This document shows, one piece after another, positions 10,732 to 18,992 of a stretch of 64,000 nt of DNA (within the stretch, counting starts at the first letter, position 1; each line of letters starts with the position of its first letter). Below the pieces are notes generated by a model. It worked only from the letters and a program-made list of their open reading frames with translations. It made no database searches and was not told where the DNA came from. Made by a program: the position numbers and the translations under genes. This DNA comes from CALVUJ01 sp045119835 (lineage in GTDB: Bacteria; Bacillota_I; Bacilli_A; RFN20; DUOF01): assembly GCA_045119835.1 (NCBI GenBank), contig JBGVED010000027.1:83591-147590 (forward strand). Reading direction: 5' to 3'.

Positions 10732-11409
10732 TTAGCTCACAACTTCAGTTTTTTCAGCCTTATTTTCTTCTATAACGGCTCTAACAGCTTCGTCTAAACT
10801 CTCACTAATCTTAACCTCGTTCTTTTTACTCTTTTTACCCTTCTTGTTCTTAGCAATCTCTTCAAGATTCTTTTTATGAGTATCGCTATTAATATAAGCA
10901 TTTACAATACTATCAGCATTCAATTCACCAGTCATACCAGCAAACTTCTGCACCATTTCCATTGCACCACTCATATCAAATTCCTTTACTTTCTTGTCAA
11001 GGGTATTCACCAAACTCGCAAGAGCGTCGTTAAGTGGGGAAGGATGAATACCTGTGCGATATTCAATTGACTTATCTACCGCCTTATTAAGTTCGTCAAG
11101 AAGACCAACTTCCATATTTGCCTTTACAATATCTACAACATTAGTTTCTTCTAAGAATTGTTCAATAAAATTAATAGGGTTATCATCTATTTGATGAATA
11201 AAGGAAGTGTCGATGTCAGTTAAAATAGAGACAAGACCAAAATCAAAAATAATATCACGAACTATAGAATCATAACGGTTGTCATCTATAATTGAATTTA
11301 CAACATAATTTACAAACATCATCTTTCTATAAGCAGAAAGATTTGTTGCAAAGTTAAAATTATGGTTTTCTTCATTGTAAAAGTAAGTTCCTGTTTTAAT
11401 GTTTTTCAT
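10732..11409 (-). CDS. Late tail-module protein of unknown function
   Basis: 225 residues, not recognised. Mostly helical and acidic, with a Lys-rich stretch near residues 190-200 (KNKKGKKSKKNEVK) and an acidic tail. Its position between the major tail protein and the tape measure would suit a tail-assembly chaperone, but I saw no frameshift site or second chaperone frame. The start follows GGTG by about 5 nt. Its leader shares the 22-nt stretch GAAAGGTATAAAATGG(TGAAAA) with the gene at 12309. Confidence 0.75.
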   Translation of the reverse strand: MKNIKTGTYFYNEENHNFNFATNLSAYRKMMFVNYVVNSIIDDNRYDSIVRDIIFDFGLVSILTDIDTSFIHQIDDNPINFIEQFLEETNVVDIVKANMEVGLLDELNKAVDKSIEYRTGIHPSPLNDALASLVNTLDKKVKEFDMSGAMEMVQKFAGMTGELNADSIVNAYINSDTHKKNLEEIAKNKKGKKSKKNEVKISESLDEAVRAVIEENKAEKTEVVS

Positions 11410-11469
11410 ATTTTCACCATTTTATACCTTTCATTTTTCACATATTTTCACATAAGATTTTTGTTTTTT

Positions 11470-11478
11470 TTATTTATA
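11470..11478 (-). promoter_or_regulatory. TATAAATAA box upstream of the 225-residue tail-module gene
   Basis: Exact TATAAATAA on the minus strand in the gap between the RecU-like gene and the next late gene, followed by an A-rich run. See the identical boxes at 9172, 17349, 22129 and 24962. Confidence 0.3.
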
Positions 11479-11488
11479 TATTTAAATA

Positions 11489-12034
11489 TTATAAGGGGTA
11501 AATCTTAGACTGAGTTTCTAAAAACTCATCTAAATTCCATTTGTAATTCTTTCTTAATTTCTCTCCATTAATTTTAACACCACCATTAAGGGAAATATCT
11601 AAAATATTGAGAGATTTTTTATTTGTATTTAATCTAAATCTATTAAAGTCTTTTATATTCATAAAATATAAAAGTTGCTCTCCGTTGTCTAATCTGAAGT
11701 TAAACATAAACCCTGCGACACAGTTATCGTATTCAGAAGTCTCGGTCAGTCCAGTGATTTGATGCCATTGTATGTTAGCAGACTTTTTCTCTTTTTCATC
11801 TTCTTTGCAAGTATGATATGTAAGATACTTTTGAGAGGTCGTCTTTAACTCTAATGAATATGATATTCTATTAAGGCTATCATAACACTCGTAATCATAT
11901 GGATTCTTGTTGGAGAAACGAGTATCGCTTCTTTGAGTGAATGATTGGGGCGGGTCTGGAATGCGAACTATCTTTAGATAAGAAGGGGAGCTAGATTTGA
12001 AAATAGATTCAAATTTTTTACCTTCATTAACCAT
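11489..12034 (-). CDS. RecU-like Holliday-junction resolvase (PD-(D/E)xK nuclease)
   Basis: 181 residues, close to RecU length. The order of motifs fits RecU: NEGKKFE at the N-terminus, a KIVRIPDPP segment, NPYDYECYD (catalytic Asp), SLELKTT (E-x-K), then IQWHQITGL and a beta strand ending LLYFMNI. RecU cuts four-way DNA junctions; a phage copy would trim branched DNA before or during packaging. It is embedded among tail genes on the minus strand. The resemblance is by motif order, not by alignment. Confidence 0.7.
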   Translation of the reverse strand: MVNEGKKFESIFKSSSPSYLKIVRIPDPPQSFTQRSDTRFSNKNPYDYECYDSLNRISYSLELKTTSQKYLTYHTCKEDEKEKKSANIQWHQITGLTETSEYDNCVAGFMFNFRLDNGEQLLYFMNIKDFNRFRLNTNKKSLNILDISLNGGVKINGEKLRKNYKWNLDEFLETQSKIYPL

Positions 12035-12078
12035 TATATCGCCTCATTTGTTGATAAATTTTATTCTATATTGATTTA

Positions 12079-12309
12079 TTAATCAATCATTTTTTCTTCT
12101 GTTTTATTAGAGCGTTCGCTCCATTCACGAATATATTTTTCGTGCATCCATTTCGGAAAACACATCACAACTTTTCCATTGTTTTCAAATACATCTAAAA
12201 GTTCACAATCAATTTTGCTTAACATAAACGCAGACTGAATCATGTTGCGATAATAAACTGCTTCTTCCGCTTCATAAACTTTGCCTGTAGTAGACGAGAA
12301 TACTTTCAT
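12079..12309 (-). CDS. Small protein of unknown function
   Basis: 76 residues, not recognised. Starts MKVFSSTTGKVYEAEEAVYY; ends with a short charged tail. The leader contains GAAAGGTATAAAATGGTGAAAA, almost identical to the leader of the gene at 11409, and the ATG follows GGTG by about 7 nt. Confidence 0.65.
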   Translation of the reverse strand: MKVFSSTTGKVYEAEEAVYYRNMIQSAFMLSKIDCELLDVFENNGKVVMCFPKWMHEKYIREWSERSNKTEEKMID

Positions 12310-12351
12310 TTCTTTTCACCATTTTATACCTTTCTTCAAATATTTCTTACA

Positions 12352-12426
12352 TTAAAAATCTAAATCGTAAAAAAAAGGATATATTGCATAATTAATGTGT
12401 GTGACAATTACGATAATACAATACAT
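12352..12426 (-). CDS. Possible 24-residue hydrophobic micro-ORF
   Basis: Reads MYCIIVIVTHINYAIYPFFY then DLDF, stop TAA. GAAAGG lies directly before the ATG, closer than usual. Most of the ORF lies inside a long inverted repeat (ATGTGTGTGA at 12395-12404 and its complement at 12452-12461). It could be a leader or membrane peptide, or chance. Confidence 0.25.
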   Translation of the reverse strand: MYCIIVIVTHINYAIYPFFYDLDF

Positions 12427-12461
12427 CCTTTCATTTACCATTTAACTCAATTCACACACAT
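12395..12461. repeat. 10-bp inverted repeat with 47-nt loop
   Basis: ATGTGTGTGA (12395-12404) and TCACACACAT (12452-12461) are perfect complements. The arms enclose the ribosome site and start of the micro-ORF. It lies just downstream of the hairpin after the zinc-binding protein gene. Confidence 0.5.
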
Positions 12462-12469
12462 AACATAAC

Positions 12470-12496
12470 AGAAACAGATTAGATTATTCTGTTTCT
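12470..12496 (-). terminator. Hairpin overlapping the stop of the zinc-binding protein gene
   Basis: AGAAACAGA and TCTGTTTCT form a perfect 9-bp stem with a 9-nt loop. The stop codon of the upstream gene lies in the stem. No strong U-run follows, so it may be an attenuator or 3'-end stabiliser rather than a full terminator. Confidence 0.45.
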
Positions 12497-12906
12497 ACCT
12501 TATAATTTCTCTTATGAGATGCAGTTGATTTTACAACGTCTTCGACAATCTCGTTTGCTTCAACCTTAATCTCAGCAACATCCGAAACATCTTCAACAAC
12601 TGCATTTTCTATTTTTTCAGCAGTTTTAACAACTACTTTTTCTTCTTTAAGAATATCTTTAACAATTTTCTTAATATGTGGTCTAAAAGAATTAACATCT
12701 TTTAAATCAACATTTTGAAGTTTTTCTTTAGCTTCATCTTTGGTATATACGCCAGTTGAAAAACCTCTGACCACTTGAAATACTTTAAAACACTCTTGAG
12801 TGTCTGTATATGTCTTCCAAGGATGCAACTTCATAGCATCTGAACAAGATAAGCATAGATGATATGCCTTACCGCAGATACTACATACAGCATTATTTTC
12901 TGCCAT
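12484..12906 (-). CDS. Zinc-binding tail-module protein
   Basis: 140 residues. CSICGKAYHLCLSC near residues 7-20 is a compact four-cysteine zinc site; the C-terminal half is acidic and Val-rich. The ATG at 12906 follows GGAGG by 8 nt; the frame is open 17 codons further upstream but without a usable start. It follows the major tail protein, where siphophages usually carry tail-assembly chaperones. I cannot assign that role from sequence. Confidence 0.75.
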   Translation of the reverse strand: MAENNAVCSICGKAYHLCLSCSDAMKLHPWKTYTDTQECFKVFQVVRGFSTGVYTKDEAKEKLQNVDLKDVNSFRPHIKKIVKDILKEEKVVVKTAEKIENAVVEDVSDVAEIKVEANEIVEDVVKSTASHKRNYKVETE

Positions 12907-12992
12907 TTGTGTATACCTCCATACAAATAATAGAGTAGGGGACAAGCCCCTACTCATATATCTTTAATTATTATAGCAACCCAAAGTCAGTA

Positions 12993-13772
12993 TTATTTAC
13001 TTAATACAATTTCGAATAATTCTTCTTCGTCAGAACAGAAGTCTTTCATCATTGTATATTCGAATGGGTGTTTACCAGTAGGTGTAAGAGAAAGGTCAAC
13101 ACTTTCTGGGTTCAATTTTGCTTTTGGACAAATGATGCTACCCAAAATTGTTTTATCTGTGCATTTATCTCTGAATAATGCAAGAATTACTAATTTACCA
13201 GCAGTTGGATATTCATTAGCTTTATTTACAATACGAACAGCTTCTTCAGATTCGTATGCATATTCAACATACACTTTACCTTCTTTTACAGCAGTAGGAA
13301 CAGTAATTGTACCATCAGTAGCTACAAGAGCTTCTTTTTCAGTAGCAGCAGCACCTACAGCGTAAGATTCACCAATTTCACCATTTTCAATAATATAAAT
13401 ATACTTAATACTATTTTCAACAGGTGTGCGAGAAAGTTTTACTTTACCATCTGCGATTGTTAAAGTTTCAGCATAATAGTTGATAATTTTATTATCTGCA
13501 GAAGCAACTTCTTTCTTTGCACCAAATTGAGAAGCAGCAAGGTCAAGAGAGAATAGAGAGTTGCTACCACCAAAAGTAGCCTTTTTAGCTCTATAAATAT
13601 CTGTGATAGTATTACCTTGAGCATCAACAACTTCTTCTTTTTCTGCTGTAGTATTTAAAGCAGGGTCTTCAATAGAAGTAAGTCTATTTAATAATCTACC
13701 ATCTTCTAAATCATAAAGACTAGCTTGTTTAATTTTTTCAAGCACAACTTCATTTTTATTAAATGTAGCCAT
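12993..13772 (-). CDS. Major tail (tube) protein, probable
   Basis: 259 residues starting MATFNKNEVVLEKIKQASLY; the ATG follows GGAGG by 8 nt. The composition is beta-rich with many T/V/A/K residues, and the middle (about 100-180) has an Ig-like/immunoglobulin-fold flavour (DGKVKLSRTPVENSIKYIYI). Position after the neck genes and upstream of the tape measure fits the tail-tube protein that polymerises around the tape measure. The assignment depends mainly on gene order. Confidence 0.7.
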   Translation of the reverse strand: MATFNKNEVVLEKIKQASLYDLEDGRLLNRLTSIEDPALNTTAEKEEVVDAQGNTITDIYRAKKATFGGSNSLFSLDLAASQFGAKKEVASADNKIINYYAETLTIADGKVKLSRTPVENSIKYIYIIENGEIGESYAVGAAATEKEALVATDGTITVPTAVKEGKVYVEYAYESEEAVRIVNKANEYPTAGKLVILALFRDKCTDKTILGSIICPKAKLNPESVDLSLTPTGKHPFEYTMMKDFCSDEEELFEIVLSK

Positions 13773-13810
13773 ATTTAATTCCTCCAATTATAATTATTTT
13801 TATTTAATTT

Positions 13811-14638
13811 TTATATTGTGCCCATCCAGTCTAAACGGTCTTTGTTGACTCCTTTTAGACTAGCAAAGCCACTGTATGCTCCTTGTAATAACAAGGTAGC
13901 ATCTTGAATTTTATTTATTCGTTTTATAGCGTCAAAGAACATAAATATCTTTGTATTCCAAATATTATCGTTGCCCATTTGTCCAGTTTTAGCAATTAAA
14001 GCAGAAATAAGAGGTTGTAACACACTCTTATATTCTTTATTGGCAGCAGCCATTGCCTCTTCACGAGCATCGTCAATTAAAAACATTTTCGTTATATCAT
14101 TCGCTGGCATTTGATTGTTTCGCTTAAAACCATGAATTTTTCTAACGGCATCAACAATTTTAGTATATACAAATCTATCAATAGTAATATCATGTTCTCT
14201 ATCGTATAAAATAGTTTCTGGACATTTATCCGACTGATATTCTTCAAAATCAGCCAAATCAATACCTTTTAAAACCAGAGAGAGGGGGTTAATTAACATG
14301 TCTGCTAATTCCTCTTCTGATATATTTTTTAATTGTTCTGCATATTTTTCCCGATTTTCAGTCAATTCTTTATGAATATATTTTTTACTACTTAAACTTC
14401 TCCAAATCATTTTCTTGAATAACTCAAAGTCGTCTATAGTAGTATAATCAATTCCATAATAATCCCATAATTGCCATTTGAAATCTGCGCCTACACCAGT
14501 CAAACAATGAACTGTTTGAAAATACCTCTTTTCACCAAACTCAATAATTTGGTCAAGCGTAGGTTGTATAACAACAATTTTATCTGTTATCGGTATGTCA
14601 GAACCTCTATAAATTTTTAACTCATCTATTTCAAACAT
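13811..14638 (-). CDS. Conserved phage tail-module protein of unknown role
   Basis: 275 residues. The block PTLDQIIEFGEKRYFQ ... WQLWDYYGIDYTTIDDFELF recurs in tail modules of Gram-positive phages, always near the tail-tube gene. No catalytic motif is visible. The ATG at 14638 follows GAGG by 10 nt; a GTG two codons upstream is too close. It may act in tail assembly. Confidence 0.7.
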   Translation of the reverse strand: MFEIDELKIYRGSDIPITDKIVVIQPTLDQIIEFGEKRYFQTVHCLTGVGADFKWQLWDYYGIDYTTIDDFELFKKMIWRSLSSKKYIHKELTENREKYAEQLKNISEEELADMLINPLSLVLKGIDLADFEEYQSDKCPETILYDREHDITIDRFVYTKIVDAVRKIHGFKRNNQMPANDITKMFLIDDAREEAMAAANKEYKSVLQPLISALIAKTGQMGNDNIWNTKIFMFFDAIKRINKIQDATLLLQGAYSGFASLKGVNKDRLDWMGTI

Positions 14639-14685
14639 TTTCACATAACCTCATCTATTTCTACAAAAATTATAAAATTATTCAA

Positions 14686-15195
14686 TTATTCGTCTTCATC
14701 GCATAAAGACCAATTCAAATCTATACATTGGAATATCATCTTTCTATACAAATAGTCTTGCTGAAAAGCGCCTTCAATATTACTCAACAACACTGTTTCA
14801 CCAATACCAATACCAGTCTTGCCATTTATCTTATTATCAATTAACTCTGATAAATAGTCATTTCTGTTTTGAGCAACTTTTGGCACATTATCAACAACCA
14901 TATGTTTTTCATGTGATATAATCCAAATTTCGATAGTAGGTCTTACACGATTAACCGCAGATTTATAATCATTAGAATAATCGTGAGGTATATGAACCTG
15001 TATTGTTATAAATGTTCCAACTATATTCAGAGTGTGGGGGTTCTGATTATAACTGAAAATGTGTGTATTAATAAGTTTTTCAGATTCATTAGGTTTTACT
15101 GTACTACTATTTATAGCAGCTACAATGTCGACATCTTTGATAAATTCTTTAACAATTTTATTTTTTGCTTTTTTAATAATCGAACTATTTGCCAT
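14686..15195 (-). CDS. Tail-terminator/completion-like protein
   Basis: 169 residues. N-terminal basic helix, then alternating strands with HTLNIVGTFITIQVHIPHDY and an EIWIISHEKHMVVDN stretch. Size and position between the head-closure protein and the tail genes fit a tail terminator. The start ATG shares one base with the stop of the upstream gene, so translation is coupled. Function inferred from position. Confidence 0.6.
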   Translation of the reverse strand: MANSSIIKKAKNKIVKEFIKDVDIVAAINSSTVKPNESEKLINTHIFSYNQNPHTLNIVGTFITIQVHIPHDYSNDYKSAVNRVRPTIEIWIISHEKHMVVDNVPKVAQNRNDYLSELIDNKINGKTGIGIGETVLLSNIEGAFQQDYLYRKMIFQCIDLNWSLCDEDE

Positions 15196-16286
15196 TACAA
15201 CAACGACCCAATTCTGATAAGTAAAGAAGAAGGGGTAGTGTGATTATCCTGATTTTCATCCGAAAGAACTAACTTGAATTCTTCATCAATATAAGTATCA
15301 TCATCTATTCCAATGCTTACTCCGTTATCAATTTCTCTCACTATTAATTTATTAGAAAAAGGACAAACTACAGTCCAATGTGGAACTATGTCCACAACTT
15401 CATTTCCTTTTTCATCAAAGAATTTACCAATAAACATTTGTGAATCGCCGCCAGATTTAATAACCGTTGTTTCATAATCAATTGTCGCTTTAAGCGTTCT
15501 ATTTGAATTTTCACTCAAACTTACAACCTCAATAGAATCATTTGTGCTCACATTCTGATTAGATACATCTATATAATCACAAATGCCTAAATCTGGTTTA
15601 TCAGTATCTGGATTGCTTGGGTGTGCATAAACCGTAACTTTAACCAATCCTTTTTTACCATAATTATAACTCGTAGTATCATTTTGAGTAACAATATAGG
15701 TATTAGGATTAATTGTAGCTTTATCGAGATAAAATCTCTGAGGGGTACACAACTCAACAGTATTTTCATCACAAGGTAATGTCAACATATATTGAGAAGA
15801 CTCAATAGTAAAATTCCTGTTATATTGCTCACCAGAGTTATATTGAGTAGAGTTTATAACATAACAAGGATACTCTAAAATTGTACCATCGGCTTTTTGC
15901 CATTTTAACATCCAATTGCAAAGAGTGAATTTTCCTTCATAGTTCACACCATCAATATCGAACGCTTCTGTGCAAATAAGATATTCATCTTTGTCAATAT
16001 CATATATAATATCACCGACAATCACGGGGGTATCATAAAGCGTTTGAAATTGAATGGTTACACCATTAGCGGCAGAGTATTTTCTACCATACAATCTAAT
16101 GCCAATCGGCTTTTCATGTCTGTATTCTTTTAAACCTAATTTCCAAAAATACATATTAAATGTAAAAGATGGGTCGTCTGCAAATGTCTCTTTTAATAAT
16201 TGTCTTGTATTAAAAATATATTCATCACGTAATGATGACCCACTTATACTCATCTTTTTGTTAAATCTATCTAAGCATCGCAAACG
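15195..16286 (-). CDS. Head-closure protein with C-terminal Ig-like region
   Basis: 363 residues. N-terminal helical part (SGSSLRDEYIFNTRQLLKET) followed by a beta-rich body and a C-terminal part resembling bacterial Ig-like folds (about 230-330). The likely start is the TTG at 16286, which follows AAAGGTGGTGAG by 4 nt; the portal gene has the same site-to-TTG arrangement. Position after the connector suggests head closure or stopper. Confidence 0.65.
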   Translation of the reverse strand, partial: RLRCLDRFNKKMSISGSSLRDEYIFNTRQLLKETFADDPSFTFNMYFWKLGLKEYRHEKPIGIRLYGRKYSAANGVTIQFQTLYDTPVIVGDIIYDIDKDEYLICTEAFDIDGVNYEGKFTLCNWMLKWQKADGTILEYPCYVINSTQYNSGEQYNRNFTIESSQYMLTLPCDENTVELCTPQRFYLDKATINPNTYIVTQNDTTSYNYGKKGLVKVTVYAHPSNPDTDKPDLGICDYIDVSNQNVSTNDSIEVVSLSENSNRTLKATIDYETTVIKSGGDSQMFIGKFFDEKGNEVVDIVPHWTVVCPFSNKLIVREIDNGVSIGIDDDTYIDEEFKLVLSDENQDNHTTPSSLLIRIGSLL

Positions 16287-16301
16287 ACTCACCACCTTTC
16301 A

Positions 16302-16766
16302 TTAAAAATTTTTATTTTTCTTATATCCAGCACCAAGTTTAACACCTAGCTCTTTTGCTCCCATCCACGCATAACGAGATAGAAGAGTTTCATTTTCAGA
16401 TACATAATTTTTATGCATTGCTGTCAACTTATCAAGATGATTCGCTGGTGAATAATACTTAAAGTCGCTCGAAGGTAATTGTACCTTTAATAATGATGGC
16501 ACTCTCACATATTCACTATCAATATACTCTATAAGCATATAATTGCTCAATATCTCAATCTCAATATCAGACAACTCAATATTAAATCTTTGTAAAATAT
16601 CATCTCTATCATTTAAATCCTTGCGACAAACATGAAATCTTGAAATTGCTGGAATAAGAAAATCATGTAAATAATCTTTTACTTCTTCGGTAGACATGAG
16701 AGGTATTTCATAACTACGAAATTTAGGTAAAAGATTTTCGTAAAGTTTTTCATATGGAGTAGCCAT
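16302..16766 (-). CDS. Head-tail connector/adaptor-like protein
   Basis: 154 residues, mainly helical, with MSTEEVKDYLHDFLIPAISRFHVC near the N-terminus, a pattern typical of small gp6-like connector proteins that sit under the portal. The ATG follows GAGAGGTAGG. It lies between the capsid group and the head-closure protein, in the expected place. Confidence 0.65.
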   Translation of the reverse strand: MATPYEKLYENLLPKFRSYEIPLMSTEEVKDYLHDFLIPAISRFHVCRKDLNDRDDILQRFNIELSDIEIEILSNYMLIEYIDSEYVRVPSLLKVQLPSSDFKYYSPANHLDKLTAMHKNYVSENETLLSRYAWMGAKELGVKLGAGYKKNKNF

Positions 16767-16792
16767 AATATAACCTACCTCTCATACTATAA

Positions 16793-17323
16793 TTAAATAA
16801 ATTCAGTTAAAACTATATTTAAGTGTCTTTCTAATTTTCTAATAACACTGATATCAGTAAGTTCTTCTTTGGCAATCAAGTCTTTAACTTTATTACAAAT
16901 AGAACGTTTTAATCCACTTGGAGTATTAGAAATAGCTCCACAAATAGTATCAATATTTTTCTTAGTATAATTAGATTTATCCATTAAATATTCATAGTCT
17001 TTAAATGTTTTAGTTAAACCAAATTTATTGATGACTCTATCATCACATGGTTTTAACCACATATTTTTAAAATATCCTTTATTATTTCTCCACATATTTT
17101 TTAATGTTTCAAAAGTCATATATTCTTCATGACCAACTTCGTCCCATTCATACATATCTAATGTCTTACTATCTTTATAGCTAACATTAGGAACAAGAGA
17201 AACAACTTTGATTTCATCAGAATCATTTAAATCTTTAAGTTTAACTACTTTATTTTCATTTTCATTCACATTTTGCTCTACTGTTTCTTTAACAATAGCT
17301 TTAGTTTCGCTAGTTTTTGGCAC
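16793..17323 (-). CDS. Head-region protein of unknown function
   Basis: 176 residues, not recognised. Lys/Glu-rich N-terminal 35 residues, then a compact part with EYMTFETLKNMWRNNKGYF and basic helices at the C-terminus. The GTG at 17323 follows AAAGGTGG by 9 nt. It follows the major capsid gene directly, so it may be a head accessory protein. Confidence 0.7.
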   Translation of the reverse strand: MPKTSETKAIVKETVEQNVNENENKVVKLKDLNDSDEIKVVSLVPNVSYKDSKTLDMYEWDEVGHEEYMTFETLKNMWRNNKGYFKNMWLKPCDDRVINKFGLTKTFKDYEYLMDKSNYTKKNIDTICGAISNTPSGLKRSICNKVKDLIAKEELTDISVIRKLERHLNIVLTEFI

Positions 17324-17348
17324 AACTAAATACCACCTTTCTTTTTTA

Positions 17349-17357
17349 TTATTTATA
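17349..17357 (-). promoter_or_regulatory. TATAAATAA box downstream of the major capsid gene
   Basis: Exact TATAAATAA on the minus strand in the short gap between the capsid gene and the next gene, about 25 nt before the GTG start. Same word as at 9172, 11470, 22129 and 24962. Confidence 0.3.
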
Positions 17358-17369
17358 CAACCTTAAATC

Positions 17370-18407
17370 TTAGGCGAATTCGAATTTTCCGAATGCTTGA
17401 GGTAACATCATAGCGATGGCAAGACAAGTTTGAACTTGAAGTTCTAATGTCATATCGTTATTAACTCTACCATCTCTTACTTCTTGAGTACGTGTATCAC
17501 CAACAAATTCAAGTTTAATAGGTTTAACATCGGCACCTAAAACAAATAATACATTTTCATCTAATGCTAATTCAAATGTGTTTGGTTTTAAAACTTGTGG
17601 GATAACCATTAATCTGTTTCCTTCCCATTCAGCAATAACACCAGTGTTAGCTTTTGCTTCTTTTTGAGAATCAGCGAAATATTTGTCAGGAACAATACCA
17701 GCAAGTTTTCTTAATGCTGCTTTAGTACCAGCAATAGTTAATGAACCATAACCACCTGCAGCTTGAACTAAATCACATAATTGACCAACAGCTTCTTCTG
17801 AGTTACCGTTTTTAGTAAATTCAGTAGGCACTACGTCCATAACATTTTGGAATTGCATGTAAACTCTTTCTTTAATATATTTATTGAAAGATTTATAAAT
17901 AACATCAGTGAATTTTTCGAAGCTAGTGATACCTAATAAGAAGCGTTCAAGTTCATCATAAACGTGAATGTATACCCATTCTTTTGGTAAAGTGAATTCA
18001 GAACCAGCATCTAATGCTTGACGATTTGTATCCCAGTGATTTCCAGCAAATGAAGCCACAGAAAGATAAGTGTCACCTTCTGAATACCATGCTGTTTTGT
18101 CACCAAGATAACGGTTTTTAACTTCTACGAAATTATCAATAAATGGAATTTCGATAAGGTCATTAGAAATAGTAAGATTTACAATTTCTTCAATAATTTC
18201 AAATAATACGATATTATTACGTCTGTAAGCTTGATATAAACTAGCTCCTTTTAAAATATCGTTATTAATTTTTTCTCTTAAATGATTTTCAAGGTCTGTG
18301 CGACTAACTTTTTCACTATCAACATGAAGAGAAAAGTCACCTCTCGCTAAGTCATTAGCAAGGTCAAAAATTTTATTTTCTTCTACACTAAAATTTGTTT
18401 TTAACAT
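17370..18407 (-). CDS. Major capsid protein (HK97-fold, probable)
   Basis: 345 residues. Helical N-terminal arm (about 1-60), then a mixed body with DTNRQALDAGSEFTLPKEWV, a long helix near ERFLLGITSFEKFTDVIYKS and a C-terminal hydrophobic segment (LQVQTCLAIAMMLPQAFGKF). Size, composition and place after the protease-scaffold and decoration genes fit an HK97-type capsid subunit. Strong AAAGGAGG site 9 nt before the ATG, consistent with high expression. Confidence 0.8.
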   Translation of the reverse strand: MLKTNFSVEENKIFDLANDLARGDFSLHVDSEKVSRTDLENHLREKINNDILKGASLYQAYRRNNIVLFEIIEEIVNLTISNDLIEIPFIDNFVEVKNRYLGDKTAWYSEGDTYLSVASFAGNHWDTNRQALDAGSEFTLPKEWVYIHVYDELERFLLGITSFEKFTDVIYKSFNKYIKERVYMQFQNVMDVVPTEFTKNGNSEEAVGQLCDLVQAAGGYGSLTIAGTKAALRKLAGIVPDKYFADSQKEAKANTGVIAEWEGNRLMVIPQVLKPNTFELALDENVLFVLGADVKPIKLEFVGDTRTQEVRDGRVNNDMTLELQVQTCLAIAMMLPQAFGKFEFA

Positions 18408-18429
18408 ATTTAACTTCCTCCTTTACTAA

Positions 18430-18960
18430 TTAAGCCAAAGTTTCTACTTTTACATCGTACATAATACGAGCATAACCATACGGACGTAAAGGTGTAACTA
18501 AGGTATTACCAACTTGACGTTCTCTCATAATTTTACCTACAAAAACAGCTCCTTCAACTGGTGCATCAGCAACAGCTAATCTAGCGTTATTGTCGATAGA
18601 TACATATTTATTAACTTCTGGTTTACCAGCGAATCCTTCAGCACTTAAAGCAAATTCATCATCTACAGCAATAACAAATGCTCTAAATTTTGTACCAGCA
18701 GGAATAAAGAATTTGTCTTTTCTTTGATTAAGTCTATTAGATGTGTCTTCAGACCATTCTGGATTGTGAACTAAAACAACTTTTTTACCAGCCTTAGTTC
18801 CTTTTACAAATTTGTAAGTATGTGTTTCACCTTCAGCCAAACCATCAAGATACCCCAACATACCATTTTCTACATCGAAATCTGCTACTGCGTCATAAAT
18901 ACGTTCTGCATAATGCACAGCACGAAGATTTGTAGTTTCACAAACAGAATATACTGCCAT
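18430..18960 (-). CDS. Head decoration/capsid-stabilising protein
   Basis: 176 residues, beta-rich, no catalytic motif. MAVYSVCETTNLRAVHYAER start; middle NPEWSEDTSNRLNQRKDKFF. It lies directly upstream of the major capsid gene with strong AGGAGG sites on both, the usual place for a decoration protein that binds the outer capsid surface. Confidence 0.6.
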   Translation of the reverse strand: MAVYSVCETTNLRAVHYAERIYDAVADFDVENGMLGYLDGLAEGETHTYKFVKGTKAGKKVVLVHNPEWSEDTSNRLNQRKDKFFIPAGTKFRAFVIAVDDEFALSAEGFAGKPEVNKYVSIDNNARLAVADAPVEGAVFVGKIMRERQVGNTLVTPLRPYGYARIMYDVKVETLA

Positions 18961-18992
18961 TTTAATTTCCTCCTAAATTTAATTTTTCTTAA

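Noticed and set aside
10732..12906. Programmed frameshift in tail-assembly chaperone genes
   Set aside because: No slippery heptamer followed by an overlapping second frame was found in the genes between tail tube and tape measure.
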